From Streptomyces venezuelae (GTDB lineage Bacteria > Actinomycetota > Actinomycetes > Streptomycetales > Streptomycetaceae): a stretch of DNA of 64,000 nt. Positions 57,771 through 64,000 of this stretch are shown one piece after another. The DNA lies in assembly GCF_008642355.1 (NCBI RefSeq), contig NZ_CP029193.1, positions 992,001-1,056,000 of the forward strand. Reading direction: 5' to 3'. The position numbers and the translations under genes were made by a program. Under the pieces are notes generated by a model, which was not told the DNA's origin, did no database searches, and was given only the letters and a program-made list of their open reading frames with translations. Within the stretch, counting starts at the first letter, position 1; each line of letters starts with the position of its first letter.

Positions 57771-57968
57771 TCAGTTGATGCGAGTGACGTTCACCGGCTC
57801 GGGGTCGAGTTCGGTGCCGCCCCGGTTGAGGCGGTGAAGCAGCCGGGCTGCTTTGGCGGCGGTCTTGGTGACCGCGCCCTCGGGGCTGTCGGCGCGGGCG
57901 GTGTACGTGTAGTCGCCCCCGGCGCCAGGGCCGGACGTGCCGCGGCGAGTCACGGTGTAGCGGGCCAT
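57771..57968 (-). CDS. Small hypothetical protein
   Basis: A 65-residue basic protein (ARYTVTRRGTSGPGAGGDYT) starting in a TGATG overlap. No family recognised. Confidence 0.55.
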   Translation of the reverse strand: MARYTVTRRGTSGPGAGGDYTYTARADSPEGAVTKTAAKAARLLHRLNRGGTELDPEPVNVTRIN

Positions 57969-58165
57969 CACGCCACCGCCGGGGTGTTGAAGCCGTCGAG
58001 TTCGGCGAGCAGGTCGGGGTCGATGGCGCGGGCGAACTTCCTTAGCGACCGCATCCGGTCCTGGTCGTCGTCGGCGCGGGCCGCCATCCAGTCGGCCACC
58101 AGCTGCTCCTCCACCGACAACGGCGGCGGAGTCGGGGCGGGCGCGACAGACAGAAGGTCAGACAT
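57968..58165 (-). CDS. Small hypothetical protein
   Basis: A 65-residue protein (LSVEEQLVADWMAARADDDQ), helical. One-base overlap with the next gene. Confidence 0.58.
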   Translation of the reverse strand: MSDLLSVAPAPTPPPLSVEEQLVADWMAARADDDQDRMRSLRKFARAIDPDLLAELDGFNTPAVA

Positions 58166-58243
58166 GACGGATCCTCTCGGGGATCAGGGTTGGGCCGTGG
58201 TGGCGGGGGCCCGGGGGATGTCGGCACCCCGCCACCACGGCGA

Positions 58244-58504
58244 TCAGGGGGTGAAGCGGCGTCGGGCGGCTTCTTCACCGATGTCGTGAACGTCGATGCC
58301 GAGGACCTCGGCCTCAGCGGCCAGGCGGTGCGACTCGCCGACGGCGGCCCGCCAGAACGGATCCGACGTGTGGTCCTGGCCTTTCGCGTTCAGGTCGGCT
58401 GCGATCCCGCGGCACACGTTCATCTGGTCCGCGGCGGCACTCATCGCATCGGAGGTGCGGGCGCGGTCATCGAGCTGGGATTGCAGCCATGCAGGCTTAG
58501 ACAT
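58244..58504 (-). CDS. Hypothetical protein
   Basis: An 86-residue protein from ATG 58504 (WLQSQLDDRARTSDAMSAAA; WRAAVGESHRLAAEAEVLGI). No family recognised. Confidence 0.58.
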   Translation of the reverse strand: MSKPAWLQSQLDDRARTSDAMSAAADQMNVCRGIAADLNAKGQDHTSDPFWRAAVGESHRLAAEAEVLGIDVHDIGEEAARRRFTP

Positions 58505-58584
58505 GAGATTCCTTCGAGGGATCAAGAAGTGGAAGCCGTGGGCGGCGGGTGGAGGGGAGCCGCGGACACCGCCGCCCACGGCGA

Positions 58585-59007
58585 TCAGGGGGTGGAGCGG
58601 CAGACAGCGGTCGCCGCGGCGAGGATCTCGGCGTGGTCGAACGCGAGCATCGGCAGCTGGTCGAGCGGCCACCACACGGCAGCGCTGGCGTCGTCACCGG
58701 CAGTCGGGGGCACCACAGCGGGGAGGACAGTCAGGTAGGCGACCGTCACGTACTGGCCGCGCGGGTCACGGCCCGGCGTATCGAACGTGCCCGCGCAGTC
58801 CAGGCCGACCGGGTCGACTTCGACGCCCGTCTCCTCCAGCAGCTCACGCACAGCGGCTGCGAGAGTGGATTCGCCCGCCTGGACGTGACCGCCGGGAAGC
58901 GCCCAGTAGCCCTTGAAGGGCTGCTTGCCACGCTCGACCAGCAGCACCCGCCGGTCCCGGGACAGGACCACGACATCGGCGGTGAGGATCGTGTCGGGGG
59001 CGGTCAT
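58585..59007 (-). CDS. Nudix hydrolase
   Basis: A 140-residue Nudix enzyme that cleaves nucleoside-diphosphate-linked compounds. The Nudix box is complete: GGHVQAGESTLAAAVRELLE then ETGVEV (G-x5-E-x7-R-E-x2-E-E). A phage may use it to clean or rebalance nucleotides. Coupled by GTGA-type overlap to its upstream neighbour. Confidence 0.85.
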   Translation of the reverse strand: MTAPDTILTADVVVLSRDRRVLLVERGKQPFKGYWALPGGHVQAGESTLAAAVRELLEETGVEVDPVGLDCAGTFDTPGRDPRGQYVTVAYLTVLPAVVPPTAGDDASAAVWWPLDQLPMLAFDHAEILAAATAVCRSTP

Positions 59008-59189
59008 GACTGCACCGGCTTCACCACGACCAGGAAGTCGTCCGACGGATAGTCGTAGATCGTCTCCGCCGGAACACCCTCCGCACGGCGGGCAGCGGCG
59101 AACTCATCTGCCGGCCAGGAGCCGCGCGGATTACCGGCCGGGACACGGTGCAGGACCGTGGGCTCCGGCGCCACCACCGCGGCGCTCAC
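59004..59189 (-). CDS. Small hypothetical protein
   Basis: A 61-residue protein (VPAGNPRGSWPADEFAAARR; YDYPSDDFLVVVKPV). Four-base overlaps with both neighbours. Confidence 0.55.
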   Translation of the reverse strand: MSAAVVAPEPTVLHRVPAGNPRGSWPADEFAAARRAEGVPAETIYDYPSDDFLVVVKPVQS

Positions 59190-59473
59190 GACTGCACCTC
59201 GATCAGGTGCAGCTGCCCGGCCTCAGCGAGCGTCGCCCGCGCCCCGGCCATCACCGTCTGCGCGTCGAACAGGGCGTCGAACTCGGACCGCGTCAGATCA
59301 CGGACATCCATCAGGTGCGACAACTCCGCCGTGCGCTCGGAGGCGACCTCGTAGCGCGTCACAGCGACGACCACCGCGGGCGGAGCGAACGCGCGCTCCA
59401 GACGAGACAGAGCCTCAACAGCGACGGGAGGGAGCGGAGCGGTCGGGCGGGGGGTGGGGGTTGCGGTCGTCAC
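59186..59473 (-). CDS. Hypothetical protein
   Basis: A 95-residue protein (PVAVEALSRLERAFAPPAVV; FDALFDAQTVMAGARATLAE). Four-base overlaps with both neighbours. No family recognised. Confidence 0.58.
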   Translation of the reverse strand: MTTATPTPRPTAPLPPVAVEALSRLERAFAPPAVVVAVTRYEVASERTAELSHLMDVRDLTRSEFDALFDAQTVMAGARATLAEAGQLHLIEVQS

Positions 59474-60003
59474 GACTCTTCACCGCCGGTCGGGAGCACC
59501 ATGTCCTCGGGCAGGGTCTCCGCCAGCCGGCGGACGTCCTGCCCGAAGGCGATGATCTGGTCGGCGATGGCGAGCGCTCCGGTGCGGCCGTACACGGCCA
59601 CGTCGCGGTCAACGTCGACGGCCAGGCACGGCTGGGCGGCGACATCGTGCGAGCCGGGCCACCACGACAGGTACACCGCGGTCGGCACACCGGCCGCCTG
59701 GTCGGCCGCCAGATTCAGGACTGCGGGGGCGCCCTGGTGATTGATGTCCTCGGCGGCGCCCACAGGCTCGGCGACATGATCGACGATGCACCAATCCGTC
59801 GGGCACTCGACATAGATCGTGACCCGCTCGCCGGGTCTGCCGACCCTCGCAGGCACCAGCCGATAGCCGGGCTTGACGCAGGGAGCAGCGAGGGCACGAG
59901 CGCCAGCGTCGGTCACCGAGTACGGGACGGGGGTGTCGGGGTGAGCGGCCGAAGGGGCCGCCGCGGGCTGCACAGAGGCAGCCGTAAGATACGGGGTAGC
60001 CAC
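59470..60003 (-). CDS. DUF6907-like protein
   Basis: A 177-residue protein from GTG 60003, GGAGA upstream. The VECPTDWCIVDHVAEPVGAA section (C-x4-C...H) and VDVDRDVAVYGRTGALAIAD resemble the DUF6907 family common in Streptomyces. It is the head of a long minus-strand operon facing the control region at 60130. Confidence 0.68.
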   Translation of the reverse strand: MATPYLTAASVQPAAAPSAAHPDTPVPYSVTDAGARALAAPCVKPGYRLVPARVGRPGERVTIYVECPTDWCIVDHVAEPVGAAEDINHQGAPAVLNLAADQAAGVPTAVYLSWWPGSHDVAAQPCLAVDVDRDVAVYGRTGALAIADQIIAFGQDVRRLAETLPEDMVLPTGGEES

Positions 60004-60129
60004 AGGGTCTCCTCTACAGAACCTGGTGGTCAGGGCTGGGCGTGCGCGATGTAGGAGTCGCAAGCGTCCAGCCCGTTTTTGTTTGTGAAGCGCTGATCGC
60101 GGACTGGGTCCGGTAGGAGTGATCGGCAC

Positions 60130-60235
60130 CGATTTTCAAGTCAAGACTTGAAGACACCTCCGAAGGTAGACCTCCCCAACTCCAGCTGTCAAGCGCGGAC
60201 TTGAAGACCATTGGAGGCACCTCTACGCTCGACAC
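60130..60235. promoter_or_regulatory. Divergent control region with two matching operators
   Basis: TCAAG-N6-CTTGA occurs twice, at 60136-60151 and 60189-60204, centres 53 bases apart (about five helix turns). Both share GACTTGAAGAC. The region separates the minus-strand operon from the plus-strand genes 60236 and 60583. Confidence 0.65.
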
Positions 60236-60481
60236 ATGACAACCAACCTGGACCCGGCAATCAATGCGCTGATCGCCGAACTCGAAGCCATCAGCGACCC
60301 AGCACTCCGGTTCCAGGCGACTGTCACTGCGGAGGCTCGCCTCGACGACGAGCTCCGGAAGGTGCGCCAGCGCATCGCCGTTGAGCTTTACGACGGCGGG
60401 GCTAGGCCATACCGAGAGGTCGGCTCGATCATGGGCGGCGTTACAGCCCAGCGGGCCGAGCAGATCGCCAAGGGCAGGTGA
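60236..60481 (+). CDS. Small helix-turn-helix-like regulator
   Basis: An 81-residue protein (DDELRKVRQRIAVELYDGGA, then YREVGSIMGGVTAQRAEQIA), which has the form of a sigma-4-like/HTH end. It starts right at the paired operators and is a candidate for their ligand. Confidence 0.6.
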   Translation: MTTNLDPAINALIAELEAISDPALRFQATVTAEARLDDELRKVRQRIAVELYDGGARPYREVGSIMGGVTAQRAEQIAKGR

Positions 60482-60582
60482 ATCGAGATCCTTCATGCCC
60501 ATGAGGGAATCCCCGAACGCAGATGTGACGGCAGCCTGATAGCCGATCACTCACAGATCAATCACAGTCACAGGGGGCGGCC

Positions 60583-62064
60583 ATGCAGGCGGCAGCCGAA
60601 GCGTTCATCGCCGAACTGAAGCACTGGCGCGACATTCGCGGCAAGAGTCAGTCCAAGCTGGCGCGCGAGGTCGGCTACACGCCGTCCTACGTGTCGAAGG
60701 TCGAGGGCGGACAACTGCCCGCCTCCGAGGAGTTCGCCAACCTGGCGGACGATGCCCTGCAGGCTGGCGGGGCGATCCGGCGAGCGTTCCGGGACATCGT
60801 GAAGCACGGCCACCCCGTGGCCCCGCACCCTGCATCGAATGGCGAGGACTCGCACACGACGAACCTGATCGTCGAGCACGAGGACACGACGCTGCACTAC
60901 GACGGACACGTGTACCGGGCCACACAGCGACGCCGCCTGTACAACGACTCCCCCGACCCAGTCACCCGCTACCTGATCCGGATCTCAGTCGACCGCTACC
61001 CCGGCGACCCGGAGCGCTCGAATCGGCACTACCGCGAGAACCCGCTCACCTGGGAAGAGATCGGTCTCAGTGCCTCTCTCGACGGTGAACCGTTGACGTG
61101 GCGCGTCAAGCACGATCGGGACGCGTTCAAGGAGTTGTGGCTCCTCTTCGACCAGTCTCCGCTCTATCCTGGCGAATCATCCTGGCTTGAGTACAGCTAC
61201 ACCGTTACCGATGAAAAATGGGGATCTTGGTTCCAGCGTGCGGTGCGCCTGCCAACGCAGCGCATGAGCGTGCGCCTCGACTTCCCCGCTGAGATCGACC
61301 CGACGGTGTGGGGCACCGAGACGACCATGACCGCCGAGGGCGGCCCCCTGCGCACGCCGATCCGGCGTACCGAAGGGGGCGGCCGACGGATCTATTCGTG
61401 GTCGACGGAGGACCCGCCGCTGCACGCCAGGTACCGGCTCGAATGGAAGTTCCGCCAGCGCCCCGATCTTGAGGAGTCCCAGCAGGTGACAGAGACCATG
61501 CCCGAAGCGAAGGCCAGCGAGAGGATGCGCGCCGTCGGTGTCGTCCAGGAGGGCGATCCGATCCTCGCCAAGACGGCGCGGAGGTTCGATCTCCCGGCCG
61601 AGGCTGAGGATGCCCGCAGAGTCGTGGCCGAGCTCGTCTCCGCGTGCGAGCGCGCCGCAACCGTCCACGTGTTCGGCAAGGGCATGGGTATGGCTGCCCC
61701 GCAGATCGGCATCGACCGGGCTGCGGCAATCGTCCGCACCCCGGACGGCGAGTCGATCACGCTGTTCAATCCACAGATCGTCGAAGAGTCGCCCGACACC
61801 GATGAGCAGTACGAGGGCTGTCTGAGCTTCTTCGACGTCCGCGGCAAGGTCCCCCGGCCGCTCGCCATCTCCGTCGAGCACACCGACATCGACGGTACCG
61901 AGCGGATCACGATCTTCGAGCGCGGCCTGGCCCGCCTCGTCGCCCACGAAGTCGATCACCTGCACGGCCAGTTGTACCGGTCGCGGATGCGCGAGGGCGT
62001 AGAGCCGATCCCTGTGTCGGAGTACCGCGGGACCGGCAGTGGCTGGAAGTACGGCAGTCCGTGA
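60583..62064 (+). CDS. XRE-type HTH protein fused to a peptide deformylase domain
   Basis: A 493-residue protein. Residues 5-65 are an XRE helix-turn-helix (RGKSQSKLAREVGYTPSYVS, KVEGGQLPAS). Residues 85-310 are a beta-rich middle of unknown type. Residues about 320-480 are a peptide deformylase with all three motifs: GMGMAAPQIG (366), EGCLS (411) and HEVDH (455). Peptide deformylase removes N-terminal formyl groups; a DNA-binding fusion suggests sensing or switching. Coupled to the Nudix gene downstream. Confidence 0.88.
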   Translation: MQAAAEAFIAELKHWRDIRGKSQSKLAREVGYTPSYVSKVEGGQLPASEEFANLADDALQAGGAIRRAFRDIVKHGHPVAPHPASNGEDSHTTNLIVEHEDTTLHYDGHVYRATQRRRLYNDSPDPVTRYLIRISVDRYPGDPERSNRHYRENPLTWEEIGLSASLDGEPLTWRVKHDRDAFKELWLLFDQSPLYPGESSWLEYSYTVTDEKWGSWFQRAVRLPTQRMSVRLDFPAEIDPTVWGTETTMTAEGGPLRTPIRRTEGGGRRIYSWSTEDPPLHARYRLEWKFRQRPDLEESQQVTETMPEAKASERMRAVGVVQEGDPILAKTARRFDLPAEAEDARRVVAELVSACERAATVHVFGKGMGMAAPQIGIDRAAAIVRTPDGESITLFNPQIVEESPDTDEQYEGCLSFFDVRGKVPRPLAISVEHTDIDGTERITIFERGLARLVAHEVDHLHGQLYRSRMREGVEPIPVSEYRGTGSGWKYGSP

Positions 62065-62462
62065 CGGACCTGCCGTTGGTCGCGGGTGCGGTGGTGCAGC
62101 ACGAGGGCGATGTGCTGCTGATCCGCCGCACCATCTCTGAGGGCAGCCTTGTCTGGCAATTCCCGGCGGGCAAGGTCGACGTGGGCGAGACGCCTCTGGA
62201 AGCCGCCGCCCGGGAGGCGTTGGAGGAGGCGGGTGTCGTCGTGGAGCCGCTGGCGGTGATTGGTGAGCGGGTGCATCCGGTGACGGAGCGGCGGGTCGTG
62301 TACGTCGCCTGCCGCTGGCTGTCGGGTGCCGCCGGCGTGGCGTCGCCACGTGAAGTGTCGGCGGCGGAGTGGGTGACGGTCGACGAGATGCAGGCTCGGA
62401 TCCCTGGCGGCGTGTACGGGCCGGTGTGGGAATACCTGGCCGGGCCCGCTCTGCCCTCCTGA
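62061..62462 (+). CDS. Nudix hydrolase coupled to the HTH-deformylase gene
   Basis: A 133-residue Nudix enzyme with a full box (GKVDVGETPLEAAAREALEE then AGVVVE). GTG 62061 overlaps the deformylase stop by four bases (GTGA), so the two products are made together. Substrate unknown. Confidence 0.85.
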   Translation: MTDLPLVAGAVVQHEGDVLLIRRTISEGSLVWQFPAGKVDVGETPLEAAAREALEEAGVVVEPLAVIGERVHPVTERRVVYVACRWLSGAAGVASPREVSAAEWVTVDEMQARIPGGVYGPVWEYLAGPALPS

Positions 62463-62513
62463 GCCGCGGCACCGCCCCCACACTCGGTCCAGGGTGCGGG
62501 GGCATTGCGTTGT

Positions 62514-63365
62514 CTAGCCGCCGGTCGTCGGCCGCTCGTCACCCCCCTCGGGTTCGTCTGCTTGGGTTTGGTCGTCGATGGTGATGCGGACGGGTGTGCC
62601 GGTGCCGTTGGTGCGGGGGTGGTCGATGATGGCCTGCACCGCCCGGGTGATCTTGTTTTGGATGTGTCCGGCGATGGCGCGGGTGACGGGGCTGTCGGTG
62701 TCGCGTGTGACGTGGGCGAGGCTGATGATCGCGGCGACGAGGCTGGGGCCCGACAGCCGGACTTCGACGAAGCCGTCCTCGTCGTTGACGGCGCCGGGGA
62801 TGTGGAAGTGTTCAGCGTTTCCTGCGGTCTGGACAAGGAAGGCCCAGGTGTCTCGGTGGGCTTCGAGCGTGGCGTGAGCTACGCCGGCTGCGGCTGTGAG
62901 GATCTCGTCGTCGGGCATGTCCGGGTCGTAGTCGACGGGCTTGGTAAAGCCGACGACATGCTCACTGTCGGCGTCCTCGACGGGTTCCGGGGGCGGTGCC
63001 GGAGTCGGCTCTGGTGCGGACTCAGGAGCCGGCCGCGGGATCGGCGGTACCTGCTGCTCTGCGCGCGCTTTCAGCTGGCTGTCGAGGCTGTTGACGCTGC
63101 TTCGGATGGCGACGAGTTCGGTGCTGATGCGGGTGAGCGGGTCGCCGATCGTGTCACGGGTGCGGTCGAGCCCGTCGCGGATCACGGCGCGGTTTTCGGT
63201 GAGGCCGGTGGTGATGGCGGCGGTGGTGTCTTGCCGGATCTGGTCGATGGCGAGTTGCTGGTCTGCGGCCTGCTGTTTGAGGGCGGCGAGGTCTGTGCCG
63301 ATCCGTCCGAGCTGGTCGAACATCTGCCGTAGCAGGTCTGCGTTGTCGTTGCCGAAAATCGCCAT
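62514..63365 (-). CDS. Coiled-coil protein
   Basis: A 283-residue protein from ATG 63365 (MAIFGNDNADLLRQMFDQLG). Coiled coil at 10-110 (LAALKQQAADQQLAIDQIRQ), a Pro/Glu-rich linker, then a globular C-terminal domain (VEVRLSGPSLVAAIISLAHV). No family recognised. Confidence 0.65.
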   Translation of the reverse strand: MAIFGNDNADLLRQMFDQLGRIGTDLAALKQQAADQQLAIDQIRQDTTAAITTGLTENRAVIRDGLDRTRDTIGDPLTRISTELVAIRSSVNSLDSQLKARAEQQVPPIPRPAPESAPEPTPAPPPEPVEDADSEHVVGFTKPVDYDPDMPDDEILTAAAGVAHATLEAHRDTWAFLVQTAGNAEHFHIPGAVNDEDGFVEVRLSGPSLVAAIISLAHVTRDTDSPVTRAIAGHIQNKITRAVQAIIDHPRTNGTGTPVRITIDDQTQADEPEGGDERPTTGG

Positions 63366-63478
63366 GGGCCCCCCTGTGGTTGTCAGCTGACGTCGCCAGC
63401 GTGGGGCCCGGTTGAATGGTCGACAAGCGCGTGAACCGGTCAACAGGGGCACGTGACCGGCGCACGTGCCAGCCCGCG

Positions 63479-63853
63479 CTACCGCCCTCCGGCTTGGCGT
63501 CTTCGGGCCGTTCGGCCCCTGCGCCTCGCCTGTGCCGCGCACTTCGTGGGGCGCGCGTCAGACCCTACCGTCTCGGGCAAGTCGGGCGTGGTGCTGGTGA
63601 GCGGCTTGGCGGTCGACGTCTGGTACGTGCCGGCGCTGCCGTCGCGCACCCGTAACGTCGACTTCCAGCCGTCCCGCTCGACGGGGAGGAGGTGGTCGCG
63701 GACATGCCCTAATGGTTCATGTTGCAGGTCGGTGACTTTGGCACTTTCAGTTTTGCAGTTACGTCGCACGGGTCTCGGCGAGTCTCGGCAGTTCTCGTGG
63801 CGCCGGTTTTCGATGGCCGGTTCTGCGGGGCCGGTAGGTTCGTACTGCGTCAC
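63479..63853 (-). CDS. Possible small basic protein
   Basis: A 124-residue frame whose middle (QHEPLGHVRDHLLPVERDGW; GSAGTYQTSTAKPLTSTTPD) looks protein-like, while the ends are low-complexity and the start is uncertain. Weakly supported. Confidence 0.3.
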   Translation of the reverse strand: MTQYEPTGPAEPAIENRRHENCRDSPRPVRRNCKTESAKVTDLQHEPLGHVRDHLLPVERDGWKSTLRVRDGSAGTYQTSTAKPLTSTTPDLPETVGSDARPTKCAAQARRRGRTARRRQAGGR

Positions 63854-64000
63854 AACGTCGTCCAGTTCCGGCCATGTTGGAATACGCCGGACAGGGGCGC
63901 ACTGCGGGACTTGCAGGGCGCCGCCCGTCCCGTGGGGCGGGAAGTGTGAGGTCAGAGTGTGCAGGTCAGAACCTGGTATTGCTCTCGATGTTGGGAGCGC

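Noticed and set aside
1..64000. CRISPR array or insertion sequence
   Set aside because: No regularly spaced direct repeats with unique spacers and no transposase were seen. The only regular repeats are the coding ones at 46155-46883.

Overview
The window is high-GC actinobacterial DNA, most likely Streptomyces. Reasons: strong G/C bias at third codon positions, many GTG starts, ATGA/GTGA gene couplings, Streptomyces-type small protein families (resembling DUF6415, DUF6221, DUF6233, DUF6197, DUF6907) and FtsK/DUF2637-type transfer genes. It begins in chromosome (uppP, 247-1119) and then runs through a long phage-like integrated element whose right end and integrase are not obviously inside the window.

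Layout. (1) 1.1-11.96 kb: left arm with regulators (GntR-like, XRE/TPR), a Rossmann/SLOG-like protein, an ATP-dependent DNA ligase, a DUF6233 remnant, a tRNA-like RNA, a small serine recombinase preceded by repeats, a PIN-domain protein and a lipoprotein. (2) 12.0-13.9 kb: a Ro60/TROVE protein gene with two Y-RNA-like RNAs directly upstream; the longer one carries what reads as a complete circularly permuted tRNA. (3) 14.0-15.3 kb: small membrane proteins including a holin candidate; 15.3-36.6 kb: a siphovirus morphogenesis operon, all on the minus strand and in reverse order: amidase endolysin, tail-tip and baseplate proteins, tape measure with two peptidoglycan hydrolase domains, tail chaperones with a -1 frameshift, major tail protein, head-tail connectors, a glycosyltransferase, major capsid protein, scaffold, head morphogenesis protein, portal, and terminase. 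The large terminase gene is split by an in-frame TGA inside its Walker A loop. A GATC-rich non-coding stretch lies upstream of the small terminase gene. (4) 37-42.6 kb: a run of small early-type genes including HNH nuclease, sugar-nucleotide epimerase and XRE regulator. (5) 42.6-48.6 kb: methyltransferase, GT2 glycosyltransferase, and a duplicated three-gene tail-fibre cassette with 20-residue repeats, then a structured non-coding stretch and a small HTH gene. (6) 48.7-60 kb: regulatory and plasmid-like genes, including an FtsK/TraB-type ATPase, a DUF2637 membrane protein, a secreted membrane protein and many very small zinc-binding proteins. (7) 60.0-63.4 kb: a divergent control region with paired operators, an HTH/peptide-deformylase fusion coupled to a Nudix hydrolase, and a coiled-coil protein.

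How it fits together: the minus-strand operons would make a tailed particle with enzymes able to decorate it (two glycosyltransferases, an epimerase and a methyltransferase), while the FtsK/DUF2637 block is typical of Streptomyces conjugative plasmids, so the element looks like a phage-plasmid or phage/conjugative-element hybrid. The broken terminase suggests the resident copy may not package DNA. The most unusual part is the Ro60 plus Y-RNA locus between the recombinase arm and the lysis genes.
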